From: Endozoicomonas sp965196975
GTDB lineage: Bacteria > Pseudomonadota > Gammaproteobacteria > Pseudomonadales > Endozoicomonadaceae
Length of the DNA: 64,000 nucleotides
Reading direction: 5' to 3'
Assembly: GCF_965196975.1 (NCBI RefSeq)
Contig: NZ_OZ239981.1
Span: 3,906,001-3,970,000, forward strand
In this document: positions 27,530 to 37,010 of the stretch, one piece after another
Position numbering within the stretch: position 1 is the stretch's first letter
How the letters are laid out: each line of letters starts with the position of its first letter
Notes under the pieces: model-generated
What the model was told of the DNA's origin: nothing
The model's database searches: none
The model's input: the letters and a program-made list of their open reading frames with translations, nothing else
Translations under genes and position numbers: made by a program

Positions 27530-28996
27530 CTATGGAGCCGTTTTCATAGGTTTAAGTGCAGCGGTTTTCTTTTCATCAACCTTACCAGCTGTAACCGCAT
27601 TAATGTGCATTCCTTTTAATACGTTCAATGCCTGATTCAGTTGATAATCCTGAGCGAGCAGCTCGGCAACCTCTTTCTCTGCCTTACTGGAATTCACTTT
27701 CTTACCGCTGGATGCCTCATCTTTGTTGCCATTGCTAAGATGTCGTTGCAGGTCAGCTTCCTTATACTGCTGAGGGGCATCAATCGGTGTGACTTTGGCG
27801 CGATGAACAACAATATCCGGTTTAATACCTTCGGCCTGAATGGAGCGACCATTGGGCGTGTAATATAAGGCAGTGGTCAGCTTTAACCCCTTTTCCGAAT
27901 CAACGCTTAATGGTAATACCGTTTGTACAGATCCCTTACCAAAAGACTCAGTGCCCATCAAAACCGCACGTTTGTGATCCTGTAATGCACCGGCAACAAT
28001 CTCTGAAGCCGATGCAGAGCCACCATTAATCAGTACCACCAGAGGCACCCCTTGAGAAGGATCATCGGCAGTGGCGTTAAAACGCAGTTCTGAGTTTGGA
28101 ATTCGCCCTTCGGTATAAACAATCAGGCCTTCACTGATGAACGCATCGGTAACACCAACTGCTGCCTGAAGTACCCCCCCAGGGTTATTGCGAAGGTCAA
28201 GAACCAGACCGTGAAGTTTGTCGCCTTTCTGCTTTTTCTTCAGCTCATTCAACGTATCAACCAGTTCTTTACCAGTATCCGCTTGAAACTGACTGACACG
28301 GATATAGCCGTAGCCTGGCTCAAGCGTCTTCGCCTTGACACTCTGGACTTTAATAACTGCACGTTCCAGAGAGACGTCAAGTGGTTTCTCTTCACCTTCG
28401 CGAACAATGGTCAGTTTGATGGGAGTACCAGCCTTACCCCGCATCTTGTCAACCGAATCTCCCAGGCTCATTCCTTTAACTGAAATATCATCCAGCTTGA
28501 TAATCAGATCCCCAGCCTGAATGCCAGCTTTGGAGGCTGGTGTATCATCAATGGGGCTGACCACCTTGATAAACCCATCTTCCATACCCACTTCAATACC
28601 AAGCCCACCAAACTCACCAGAAGTATTTTCTTCAAGCTCTTTAAAGTCGTCTGGTTTCAAATACGCCGAGTGCGGATCAAGGCCACTGAGCATTCCCTGA
28701 ATGGCATTTTCGAGCAGCGTCTTGTCATCCACTTCCTCAACGTAGGCCTTTTTAATGCGCTCCATCACTTCAGTAAAGGTACGAAGTTCATCCAGGGGAA
28801 GCCGGCCTTTCTGTTCTTTGGGATGCTCGGCATCCAGCTCAACCTGGACACTCTGGCTGGCGTTCCCGGAAGCAGGAATCTCAAGCGCCTGAGGCTCCTC
28901 GCTGACAGAATCAGCCCAGCCAGTCAGTGCCAGACTGGTGGCCAGAGCCAGAGATGAAGCCTTGAAAAGCCGGTTGAGGTTTAAATTCAAATTCAT
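27530..28996 (-). CDS. ctpA: S41 family C-terminal processing protease
   Basis: A periplasmic serine protease that trims or degrades envelope proteins from their C-termini; in pseudomonads CtpA controls cell-wall hydrolases. The 488 residues show a signal peptide (to ~29), a PDZ domain (about 130-215, GGLGIEVGMEDG), and the S41 core with the serine at about S329 (GGSASASE) and K354 (SFGKGSVQT). It lies 80 bp after envC. The GGGAG ribosome site sits inside a hairpin (see 28998-29012), so translation may be tuned. Confidence 0.92.
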   Translation of the reverse strand: MNLNLNLNRLFKASSLALATSLALTGWADSVSEEPQALEIPASGNASQSVQVELDAEHPKEQKGRLPLDELRTFTEVMERIKKAYVEEVDDKTLLENAIQGMLSGLDPHSAYLKPDDFKELEENTSGEFGGLGIEVGMEDGFIKVVSPIDDTPASKAGIQAGDLIIKLDDISVKGMSLGDSVDKMRGKAGTPIKLTIVREGEEKPLDVSLERAVIKVQSVKAKTLEPGYGYIRVSQFQADTGKELVDTLNELKKKQKGDKLHGLVLDLRNNPGGVLQAAVGVTDAFISEGLIVYTEGRIPNSELRFNATADDPSQGVPLVVLINGGSASASEIVAGALQDHKRAVLMGTESFGKGSVQTVLPLSVDSEKGLKLTTALYYTPNGRSIQAEGIKPDIVVHRAKVTPIDAPQQYKEADLQRHLSNGNKDEASSGKKVNSSKAEKEVAELLAQDYQLNQALNVLKGMHINAVTAGKVDEKKTAALKPMKTAP

Positions 28997-28997
28997 G

Positions 28998-29012
28998 AAT
29001 GCTCCCGAGCAT
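28998..29012 (-). promoter_or_regulatory. hairpin covering the ctpA ribosome-binding site
   Basis: Minus-strand sequence AATGCTCGGGAGCATT folds as a 7-bp stem with a 2-nt loop and contains the only good ribosome site (GGGAG) of ctpA, just before its ATG. On the other strand the same palindrome is followed by TTTT, which could also act as a terminator; no + strand gene needs one here. Confidence 0.35.
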
Positions 29013-29078
29013 TTTTTAAAATCAGTGAAGTATAGGAATTACTTATCGGTCTCACCGATCGAAACTACACTGAATTAC

Positions 29079-30245
29079 CTACCGGCCAAGCCATAAAGAA
29101 GGATTCTGGGGTTTACCATTTTGCCGCACTTCAAAATAGACCCCTTCGGCTTGCTGTCCACCACTCTGGCCACTTAATGCCAGAGGTTCACCTGCCAGCA
29201 CGGTATCACCTTCCTGCTTGAGAATGGAGTCATTGTGGGCATAAAGCGTCAGGAAGTTATCACCATGATCAACGATCGCCAAAAGGCCATAACTGCTTAA
29301 CCAGTCTGCGAAAATGACCCGCCCATCGTGCACGGCATTCACAGTGGTTCCTGATTTAGTGGCAATAAACATTCCCTGCCACCGCATGCGGGTTTCCGGA
29401 TTCTGATCATTGAACGAAAACAGCACTTTGCCATTGACCGGCCAGAGAAGCTTGCCTTTGCGGTTCTTGAAGGACTGGCTGTTGCTGAGTTTACGGCTGA
29501 TGATACTGGCCAGCACCTTATCCAGCTTTTCCCGTTCCTGCTCCAGCTGTTGCAATTCCCTACCGCCTTTGCGATAGCGATTTGCGAGGTCACTCAGCAG
29601 TTTCTTACGCTCTGCTTGCTGTTTGACCAGCTTTTGCTTCTTCTGATCAATCAATACTTTCTCTTCACTCAGCTGAGCAATGAGTTCATGGCGACTGTTT
29701 TTTACTGACTCAAGTTCAGCTACCGTTTTTTCATACTCTCGAATCGACTGAAGCTGGGCCTGCTGAAAATAATCCAGATAAACCAGCTGGCGGGACACAC
29801 TCTCCGGGTCTTCCTGATTCAACAGGAGTTTGATGCGGCTATCCCCCAGGCTTTTATGGAGTGACTGCAGACTTTGGGCAACCTGAGTCTTCTGCTGCTC
29901 ACTTTTTGCCGTCAGTTGTTCCTGACGGCTCTGGAGCTTTTTTATTTCGCCCTGCCCCTCCTTGAGGCGAGTTTCAAGGTTGCTGATATCGCTGTTCAGT
30001 TGATGGATAGCCTTATCATTTTTCTGAACCTGATCCTGGGCAGAAGATCTTTCCGCATTCAATGATTCCAGCAACTTCTTTGCATGCTGAATATCACTAT
30101 CAATGGCTTTGATTTCTGCCTCGGTCGTGGCTTGCTCATTACTCATTCCCCACTGGGGAGTCATCGAGAACACTGCAAATACCAGCGCTGAGAGCACCCT
30201 CTTCTTTTTGTCTCTGCTATGGATCAGCGAATTGAAAAACGTCAT
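29079..30245 (-). CDS. envC: EnvC-like murein hydrolase activator
   Basis: A 388-residue periplasmic protein that activates septal amidases. A hydrophobic export segment (about 15-35) is followed by a long coiled coil (about 38-250, rich in Gln/Lys/Glu heptads) and a C-terminal LytM/M23 domain (about 265-388: KLLWPVNGKVLFSF, VNAVHDGRVIFADW, GLLAIVDHGDNFLTLYAHN). The zinc ligands of true M23 peptidases are incomplete (GMFIATKSG where H-G-x-D is expected), as in EnvC activators. Followed by ctpA, the same order as in many gammaproteobacteria, where gpmI normally precedes envC; here gpmI is 10 kb away. Confidence 0.92.
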   Translation of the reverse strand: MTFFNSLIHSRDKKKRVLSALVFAVFSMTPQWGMSNEQATTEAEIKAIDSDIQHAKKLLESLNAERSSAQDQVQKNDKAIHQLNSDISNLETRLKEGQGEIKKLQSRQEQLTAKSEQQKTQVAQSLQSLHKSLGDSRIKLLLNQEDPESVSRQLVYLDYFQQAQLQSIREYEKTVAELESVKNSRHELIAQLSEEKVLIDQKKQKLVKQQAERKKLLSDLANRYRKGGRELQQLEQEREKLDKVLASIISRKLSNSQSFKNRKGKLLWPVNGKVLFSFNDQNPETRMRWQGMFIATKSGTTVNAVHDGRVIFADWLSSYGLLAIVDHGDNFLTLYAHNDSILKQEGDTVLAGEPLALSGQSGGQQAEGVYFEVRQNGKPQNPSLWLGR

Positions 30246-30359
30246 GGAAGGAATCTTTGGCTGTTGGCTAAAACACTACCAGTATGCCTGCAATTAAAAG
30301 ACAGATATAGATGAGGAAAAAGAGGGCACTCAACTCAGTGAATTGAGTGCCACAGGAGA

Positions 30360-32411
30360 TTATTGCCTGGCGTCAGCAATCAGAGTTTTCTGGACATTAG
30401 CAGGAACCTGCTCATAACGGCTGAAAGCCATGGAAAACTCCCCCTCTCCGGAGGTCATGGATTTCAAGGCGTTACTGTATTCCATAATACTGGCCAGGGG
30501 AGCCTCTGCCTCAATGCAAACTTCATCCCCTTCTCTGGACTCCGATCCGGTGATCATTCCCCGGTCAGCAGAAAGGTGGCCGGTAATATCTCCTACGCTC
30601 CATACTGGAGCTGTCACTTTTATCGCCATATAAGGTTCAAGGATTACCGGTTCCGCACGGCTGATGGCATCAAGAAAAGCCTTCTTTCCCGCTGTGACAA
30701 AGGCGATTTCTTTTGAATCCACACTGTGATGCTTACCATCATAGACAACAACCCGAATATCCTGCATCGGGTAACCGGCGATGGCGCCTGAACTCATCAC
30801 CTCACGGACGCCTTTTTCCACAGCTGGCATGTACTGACTCGGTATCACACCACCAACAACCTCACTGGCAAACTCAAAGCCAGCCCCTCTTGATAGCGGC
30901 TCGATTCGCAGGAAAACTTCGCCGAACTGGCCAGAGCCTCCACTCTGTTTTTTATGTCGATGGTGCCCTTCTGAGGGTTTCAGAATGGTTTCATGGTAGG
31001 CAACCCTTGGTAAGCGTGTACTCACTTCAAGATTATATACCGCCTGCATTTTTTCCAGAACGATCTGCAGATGCACACTTCCGAGGCCGCAGATAATGGT
31101 TTCATTCTGGGATTCGCGGTGCTCAACGACCAGGCTGGGATCCTCAAGCACCATGCGGTGCAGGGCATCCGACAATTTCTGTTCATCACCATGACGAGTG
31201 GTATCTATAGCCAGACTACTCATGGGCTCAGGGAAGGCCAGAGGCTCCAGATAAAAGTGATCTTCATCATGGGAGTCATGGAGTACCCCATCAAAGTGGA
31301 TGTTATCCACTTTTGCGACGGCACAAATATCCCCAGGGCCAGCAGAGCTAACCTCCAGTGACTGGTCTCCCTGCAGTTTCAACAGATGATTTACCCTGAA
31401 GGCTTTGCGTCCATCGCCAATATAGAGCTGGCTGCCTGTTTCTACGGTCCCCTGGTGGATTCTAAATACCCCCATGCGGCCTATGAACGGGTCGGTTACT
31501 ACCTTGAACACATGGGCTAGGGTATGCGCTTCAGGGTCCGCAGTCACCAGAGCCGGAACGCCCTCCTCTCCCATTTTCGCCCCTTCTTTCTTCATGAACA
31601 GTGGTGCATTCCCTTCTTCAGGAGTCGGCATTAGCTCACTGATGATTCTCAGGAGTTGATCCACCCCAGCCCCTGTTCTGGCGGAAACAAAGCAGACAGG
31701 CAGCAGGTGGCCCTCCCGCAGACACTGTTCAAAAGGATCATGGAGTTGAGGCGGTTCAATGGACTGTCCCTGCTCAAGATAGAGATCCATCAGGTCATCA
31801 TCTACCTCGATTACCTGTTCAACCAGGCGATCATGTGCCTCATTGACTGAGCTGAAAGCAACCTCTGCGGTACAGTCTGGCTGGAAATAACAGTCCACAA
31901 CCTGAGAATGATCACTGGAGGGAAGGTTGATCGGCAGACAGTGCTGACCAAAACGATCCTGCAGAGCAGTTAATGTGCTTTCTGCCTTAGCATCACTAGC
32001 ATCACAGTGATTGATAATAATCAGCCCGCATTTTTTCCGGCTTCGGACCTGTTCAAACGACTTGCGGGCAATCTGCTCCACCCCCTGCCGGGCATTGATA
32101 ACCAGTGCAACTGATTCAACCGCAGGCAGGATGCTCATAGCCCGGCCAAAGAGTTCAGGGGTTCCGGGAGTATCAATCAGGTTAATGCGGGTATTGTGGG
32201 AATGAAGATGAAAAAGTGAGGTTTCCAGTGAGTGGCCAGCTTTTTGCTCCTGAGGCGTATAGTCCGTAGCCCTTCGCCCCTCCGGGTCAGTTATGGCTCC
32301 GGCCTCTCTCAGGAGCGATTCAATCAAGGCAGACTTGCCACTGCCGGAGTGGCCCAGAAGGGCAATATTTCGGATAGGGTCGCTGTGTAACTCAGCCATG
32401 CCGCTTTTCAT
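30360..32411 (-). CDS. elongation factor G-like GTPase
   Basis: A 683-residue translational GTPase of the EF-G-like (second, non-essential) group. P-loop GHSGSGKS at 20-27, G3 DTPGTPE at about 80, and G4 INHCD where canonical EF-G has NKxD, a substitution typical of this divergent group. Domain II (VFKVVTDPFIGRMGVFRIHQG), domain IV (SGGSGQFGEV) and domain V (PLASIMEYSNALKSMTSGEG) follow in EF-G order. Its cellular role is not settled; it is not the main EF-G, whose gene lies with rpsL/rpsG elsewhere. An alternative start at the ATG at 32399 is equally good. Monocistronic. Confidence 0.88.
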   Translation of the reverse strand: MKSGMAELHSDPIRNIALLGHSGSGKSALIESLLREAGAITDPEGRRATDYTPQEQKAGHSLETSLFHLHSHNTRINLIDTPGTPELFGRAMSILPAVESVALVINARQGVEQIARKSFEQVRSRKKCGLIIINHCDASDAKAESTLTALQDRFGQHCLPINLPSSDHSQVVDCYFQPDCTAEVAFSSVNEAHDRLVEQVIEVDDDLMDLYLEQGQSIEPPQLHDPFEQCLREGHLLPVCFVSARTGAGVDQLLRIISELMPTPEEGNAPLFMKKEGAKMGEEGVPALVTADPEAHTLAHVFKVVTDPFIGRMGVFRIHQGTVETGSQLYIGDGRKAFRVNHLLKLQGDQSLEVSSAGPGDICAVAKVDNIHFDGVLHDSHDEDHFYLEPLAFPEPMSSLAIDTTRHGDEQKLSDALHRMVLEDPSLVVEHRESQNETIICGLGSVHLQIVLEKMQAVYNLEVSTRLPRVAYHETILKPSEGHHRHKKQSGGSGQFGEVFLRIEPLSRGAGFEFASEVVGGVIPSQYMPAVEKGVREVMSSGAIAGYPMQDIRVVVYDGKHHSVDSKEIAFVTAGKKAFLDAISRAEPVILEPYMAIKVTAPVWSVGDITGHLSADRGMITGSESREGDEVCIEAEAPLASIMEYSNALKSMTSGEGEFSMAFSRYEQVPANVQKTLIADARQ

Positions 32412-32542
32412 AACGAGCGCCTCACATCTTCATTGTTATCATTGGTTCTGAGTATATGGAGGCTGTAATCGGGTTATCTTGCCAGATGTCAATAAACCGG
32501 AATAAAGGGCAACCCACCTTTTATTACTGAACTAAATTAAAA

Positions 32543-33952
32543 ATGATAAGAAAAAAACAAAAGAGTTTAGAAAGGATTCTCTCGATGCTCTCGGACTACC
32601 ACTATCTCCGCAAATGGCTTAAGCAGGCTGATTTGATTATCAAAAATGGAGAGGGATCCTCTCCTGCCCGTTTAAATGAGAAAAAACAGATAGTTGCAGG
32701 GAAAAGCCTGAAAAAGGGGTTACTAAAGAAAGTGTCTTCCATGAAAGGCAACACTGAGCGGGAGCTAATAAAGTCAGTTTGCCTGAAAACAGCCAGAAAA
32801 GCAGACCAACTGGGCTGTGAAATGGGTCTTGAAGAGCAGTTCACCCGCATTTATACCCAGTTTGACTGGCAATCAGCGACAATCGAAGGTGTTGCTAACA
32901 CGATCCGCAGCCTTGTAGACAGCGCCCATGGACAGGCAATTGAAACGGTCAGTATTCTGGAAAAAAGTATAAATACCGGTTTTAGCCGCCACTGCAATGA
33001 ACTTTCAGAACTCACAGAAAGTGACTGGTTTTCCAGATTGCTCGAGCAGCTGAATAATACCTGGAAACAGTTCCATGCAAAAAATAATTCAGACAAAGAT
33101 CTGAGTTATTTTAAAAACCTTCTGGTAGAAACCACCAGCGAAAAGATACGGGCTCGGCAGGAAGCCGATGAAGCACCGGATGAAACACTGATTAACTGTG
33201 TCAGTGAGGCTATTAACCAGGCCATCACAGAATTTGTAAACAAACACCAGAAAGACAGAAAAGACATCGAATGGGTTGTATACCCAATAAACTCACTCAC
33301 CAGGGATCAGGAAAACCCGATGGCATCAGCGCAGGCGTATGCCGAAACACCGAAAGCACTTCAGAGCATCACCAGTCAACAACTTATTGCATCTGGTCTG
33401 ATAGCAAACCCTCTGGAATATAAGGCCTTCAGCGAAGACCTTGGCCGCATATATATGGAATGGCCGGGAATAGAGCCTCGCCTGAAGGCCTTTCGCAAAC
33501 TACAGGTATTTAACCCGGGACTGAGTAATGATGATTTCAGTATCCTGATGCGTCGGTGGTCTTATGATGAGCAGGAGCGCTGGTGCAATATCCTGAATAA
33601 CACGCCATTTGAAAATAATGACGCTGCCTCCCCCATTCTTGCTGAAGTTTTTCGTCAAGCCATTCATACACTGGGAAGAAATGGACACCTGCACCCCCGG
33701 GTACTGAATGCGATTCAGTTTATTGGTCTGAAAAGTTTGTCAACCAGCAACATTATTGACCAGCTTCAAGCCTTCAGCACACTCTGCTATGGGCTTGATG
33801 GCCAGTGTCTGAGCGCGGAGGAGATGGCAGGTATCATCAATAAGGCATCAATGAGTCCAGATACCATCCAGAAAATCATCAACGCCTGGCATGACCCTGA
33901 AGAGCTTGAAGAACTGGCTGACGAGCTTTCAGAGGGCAGAGTTCAACCATAA
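32543..33952 (+). CDS. large helical protein of unknown function
   Basis: A 469-residue protein with no signal peptide or membrane segment. It has a basic N-terminus (MIRKKQKSLER) and is rich in predicted helices throughout, with an acidic C-terminus (DPEELEELADELSEG). Base composition is close to that of the core genes around it. No known domain recognised. The start is uncertain; no clear ribosome site stands before 32543, and the internal ATG at 32585 is possible. It is the first gene of the accessory block between the EF-G-like gene and rnz. Confidence 0.6.
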   Translation: MIRKKQKSLERILSMLSDYHYLRKWLKQADLIIKNGEGSSPARLNEKKQIVAGKSLKKGLLKKVSSMKGNTERELIKSVCLKTARKADQLGCEMGLEEQFTRIYTQFDWQSATIEGVANTIRSLVDSAHGQAIETVSILEKSINTGFSRHCNELSELTESDWFSRLLEQLNNTWKQFHAKNNSDKDLSYFKNLLVETTSEKIRARQEADEAPDETLINCVSEAINQAITEFVNKHQKDRKDIEWVVYPINSLTRDQENPMASAQAYAETPKALQSITSQQLIASGLIANPLEYKAFSEDLGRIYMEWPGIEPRLKAFRKLQVFNPGLSNDDFSILMRRWSYDEQERWCNILNNTPFENNDAASPILAEVFRQAIHTLGRNGHLHPRVLNAIQFIGLKSLSTSNIIDQLQAFSTLCYGLDGQCLSAEEMAGIINKASMSPDTIQKIINAWHDPEELEELADELSEGRVQP

Positions 33953-34058
33953 GCTCATGCTTGAAAACTGTAGTTATTTTCTGCTGTTCAAGATTGCTCA
34001 ACATCAACCCAGTGGGATGCACTCGTAATTAATGAAAAATAGGGGGTAGGCTGCTTAC

Positions 34059-34315
34059 TTATTTTAGCCTTCCAATGTCGTTAATATCCCCAAACTTTAA
34101 TCCCATCCGATGAACCAGTTTTTTCACTGAGCTCTCTTGATACACGACAGAAAATTGAAGCTGTATTAACTCTTTTACACTCGCAGAAGACCACTTGTAC
34201 TCATCAATCCCAAAATCACCAGGTTTGCTGCGCATTAAAATCAACTTAAGCTTATCTCTTTGAGAATCATTTAAACCCACGATCCTTCTATCATCTCGAG
34301 AGCTATTATTTGTTG
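34059..34315 (-). pseudogene. winged-helix (IS630-type HTH) fragment downstream of the IS66 insertion
   Basis: The frame (73 residues from a GTG at 34278-34280, open further upstream to the IS66 boundary) encodes LNDSQRDKLKLILMRSKPGDF and then IDEYKWSSASVKELIQLQF and VVYQESSVKKLVHRMGLKFG, the pattern of the winged HTH that precedes the catalytic domain in IS630-type transposases. No DDE domain follows. Removing the IS66 element and one duplication copy joins this frame to the sequence just after the poly-G tract of the 35970-36875 gene. It may therefore be the lost C-terminal part of that protein, or an IS630 scrap. Confidence 0.55.
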
Positions 34316-35914
34316 GTAACTATTCAGCACCCAGCAAAGGCGTATTGTTGTAATTTCGAACCGCTTTAAGAAGCGCCTGAAATATGTTCAACCCCTGCTT
34401 TTTAGCAGATGATAAATAGCTTCGGATTCGGGTAAACATGGTACCTCCGTCTTCGCTTCTGAAGCAGCCTGAGATCTTCTGCTTAAGTTTGGCCATCCTG
34501 GCATCACGTTCACTGCCATTGTTATCGAAGGGAATTGAAAAGTCCGACATGAAGCGCAACGTTTCAACCTTAAACTCAATAAGCCTTTTGAACAGGTTGT
34601 AGGCCTTGGTATTCCTGACCTTCTTACGTCCAAGCACCTGTCGTTGTTTTTCCATATAAGCGGTTTCCTTCGTGAGAGCCCTTTGAAGGATTTGGTCGTA
34701 TATCGTCTCAATGCGAAGCTGTATTGCACCAGGCATTTGAGTCAGACCGGCTGCTTTGTATTTCTTGCAGAAGTGCCAGGAGAGCGTAAGCAATTTCATC
34801 AGCCGCAGAGCCAGCTTATTCGCATCCCTATCGACAACTCCCTGAAGCTCTCTCAGATGATGGGCATTACAAAGCACATGCACTGCCGCATAGGCAAAGT
34901 AGGACTTCCAATGATCGTGAACCAGAATGCCTGCAAAAGTCAGCAGGATGCCCATTGCATCCATTGCTTCACAACCTCGCCTTTCTGAGAGGTAGTAAAG
35001 CGTCCATTGGTCATCTCGCATAATGTGTAACCACCACAGTGAACCGTCAACCCGCATGCCAGTTTCATCCGCTCCTGCAACCGGACTTTCTTGTAAAGCA
35101 TCGCGGATACTCTGCTCAGTAGAGGCCAGGTTCTCATGGGTATAGGCAACAAAATTGGCAACAGAGCCTGCGCTGACACTCATGCAATAAATAGTATTGA
35201 AATACTCAGACACCCGGTGATATGGGATGAAGTGATACTGGTTTAAATGAACAGCCATTGCCTGAGTCACTTCTCCGTATTGAGCAGCGGCTTTCACTCC
35301 TTGGGGAAACTCAGCGGTGTTCCGTTTACCACAAGGACATACTTTAACGTCTGCCCAGTACGCGGTAACTTCAAATTCTCCGGGTCTACCTGGATCAAAA
35401 ACCTGTCGCTCAATGTATTTGGTGGGTTTAATATCGATAAGCGAAGACTGGCAACAGCAACATTTTTCAACCTTCAGATGCCTGACATAATCGGGTAAGG
35501 CGACACGTCTCAAACAAGAGCCTTGATGACCTTTCTGGCCACCTGGTTTATTGCCTGAAGATGGTCTAAGGCTTTTGGGGTTCGGTGTTTCCTGTGAGGA
35601 GCAGGGGGCTTCTTTGGAAGATGTATCACCTTTATCACTCCCTTTTTTACTGGGCTTTTGATAACCATCTGACGATGGTGGCTTACTACTGTTTTGACTG
35701 TTTTTATTAACCCTTTCTTCCAGTTCGCTGCAACGTTCCCGTAAAAGCGCATTCTCGGTCCGAAGCTCTTCATTCTCTTTAAGGAGAGCTTCGGTAAACG
35801 GAGTAGCTGGGAAGTCTGGTTCCATACTGGAGATTTGTTAGAAAAATTGAGTATAAGATGATGGTCGAAAAATCAGAAAATTCCAGATTTATATGAAGGG
35901 TGCTGAATAGTTAC
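34316..35914 (-). mobile_element. IS66-type insertion sequence (tnpC only)
   Basis: A 1599-bp element with perfect 17-bp terminal inverted repeats GTAACTATTCAGCACCC / complement and an 8-bp target duplication ATTTGTTG at 34308-34315 and 35915-35922. The 8-bp duplication is the IS66 norm. Only the large transposase gene is present, with no tnpA or tnpB, as in the ISBst12-like subgroup. Confidence 0.96.
34320..35825 (-). CDS. tnpC: IS66 family transposase TnpC
   Basis: A 501-residue transposase. Order of features: N-terminal leucine-zipper helix (about 10-40, ENEELRTENALLRERCSELE), the NSSKPPSSDGY motif, a basic linker, a zinc-finger-like CPCGKRN/CCCCQSS region, and a DDE core with AGADETGMRVDG, VHDHWKSYF and the NNGSERDARMAKLKQKISG glutamate region. 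Intact, so probably functional. Confidence 0.94.
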   Translation of the reverse strand: MEPDFPATPFTEALLKENEELRTENALLRERCSELEERVNKNSQNSSKPPSSDGYQKPSKKGSDKGDTSSKEAPCSSQETPNPKSLRPSSGNKPGGQKGHQGSCLRRVALPDYVRHLKVEKCCCCQSSLIDIKPTKYIERQVFDPGRPGEFEVTAYWADVKVCPCGKRNTAEFPQGVKAAAQYGEVTQAMAVHLNQYHFIPYHRVSEYFNTIYCMSVSAGSVANFVAYTHENLASTEQSIRDALQESPVAGADETGMRVDGSLWWLHIMRDDQWTLYYLSERRGCEAMDAMGILLTFAGILVHDHWKSYFAYAAVHVLCNAHHLRELQGVVDRDANKLALRLMKLLTLSWHFCKKYKAAGLTQMPGAIQLRIETIYDQILQRALTKETAYMEKQRQVLGRKKVRNTKAYNLFKRLIEFKVETLRFMSDFSIPFDNNGSERDARMAKLKQKISGCFRSEDGGTMFTRIRSYLSSAKKQGLNIFQALLKAVRNYNNTPLLGAE

Positions 35915-35969
35915 ATTTGTTGATAAACCGCTTGACCAAGAATGAGATGAAAGCCAATCAGTTTTATGC

Positions 35970-36875
35970 CTATTTATAATATCTGAGAGTTTTAGCTCTT
36001 CCCCCCCCCCTCGAAACCTCCTTTACGTAACGATCAAGCTCTTCGCCTGCATCAGGGAATAACGATTTCGCATCATCAATCAGTTCTTTAAGTAGAGCTT
36101 CGTCTCTTTTTCGCTTTTTGTAATTTTGATTAAAACTCAGGCATTCTTCAGTCACTTGGAACTGTTTATCCCAACTTCTATCAACGAAACAGCCATAGCT
36201 TTGTCGAACGCCATTGCTTGTATATATGCTGCAGATATTTTCAGCAGTATCACCCTCGAGTCTAGATCTTCGATGATCTACCAATAGATCAGCTGCTCCT
36301 GTATAGCCATAATAAGCACTTCTTTTTGTCGGCCCAATGGGTGGGTCTAAGGGCTTGTCTTCGCTTACGTGATCCAGCTTCTGCTTTACCGCCTTTTTAG
36401 GTTTTGAAAGATCAAGAATGACAGCACTGTCTTTCGACATTTCATTAGATTCACACTGGTATTTATCACAAGCTGTTTCACCGCACTCAACTTTTGCTTT
36501 TTTACGCGCTGGCTCTTTGTCATCTTCTTCCTCTACAACTGAACTGCTAGCTTCACCTGCAAGAGTTTCGTCTTTGTGAAGCCGGGGAACTGCATATTCC
36601 TCATTTTTATTGTGCTGCTGTTCACTTACACCTTCTCCAAGATACCGGACTGGAGATACCTCTCGAACATCACCATGTTTCACGAGTGACTCTATACCTG
36701 CTGCTTCCTCTACCCTGAACGGGGAGTGTGAGCCAGTAACTTCTTTACGGCCCTCCGTTTCTCTGCATTGATGCATAGAAAAAAAAGCTGATTCATGAGT
36801 AGTTTTCTTTGTACTAATGCCAGATTGTATGGAAGACAAATGTGACTGATGATCAAAATGCCTAGGAAAATCCAT
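35970..36875 (-). CDS. basic/acidic protein with nuclear-localisation-like motifs, ending at a poly-G tract
   Basis: A 301-residue protein of unknown family with no signal peptide. It has a disordered N-terminal half, an acidic cluster (VVEEEDDKEP) followed immediately by ARKKAKVE, and a second basic cluster YKKRKRDE near residue 258. Both fit the monopartite nuclear localisation pattern K-[KR]-x-[KR]. A run of ten G codes for part of the C-terminus (SRGGGRAKTLRYYK). With nine G, the frame would instead read GEELKLSDIINRHKTDW and continue to the IS66 boundary. This suggests a slippage-variable C-terminus and possibly a longer ancestral protein ending in the winged-helix fragment at 34059. A host-directed role is inference. 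Confidence 0.65.
   Translation of the reverse strand: MDFPRHFDHQSHLSSIQSGISTKKTTHESAFFSMHQCRETEGRKEVTGSHSPFRVEEAAGIESLVKHGDVREVSPVRYLGEGVSEQQHNKNEEYAVPRLHKDETLAGEASSSVVEEEDDKEPARKKAKVECGETACDKYQCESNEMSKDSAVILDLSKPKKAVKQKLDHVSEDKPLDPPIGPTKRSAYYGYTGAADLLVDHRRSRLEGDTAENICSIYTSNGVRQSYGCFVDRSWDKQFQVTEECLSFNQNYKKRKRDEALLKELIDDAKSLFPDAGEELDRYVKEVSRGGGRAKTLRYYK
36001..36010. repeat. homopolymeric C10/G10 tract inside a gene
   Basis: Ten consecutive C on the + strand (G on the coding strand) lie eight codons before the stop of the 301-residue protein gene. It is the longest homopolymer noticed in the window. Length change by slipped-strand mispairing would switch among three C-termini. Confidence 0.95.
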
Positions 36876-37010
36876 CTATAAATCTCTAATAAAAAATACG
36901 TTATATTGGTAAGGTCAACTTAGACAACGAGAAAAGAAAGACATTCATAAGCAATATGAAGAACATCTCTGGTACACTTCTTTATATACTCAAATCCCAA
37001 TCAGATACTC

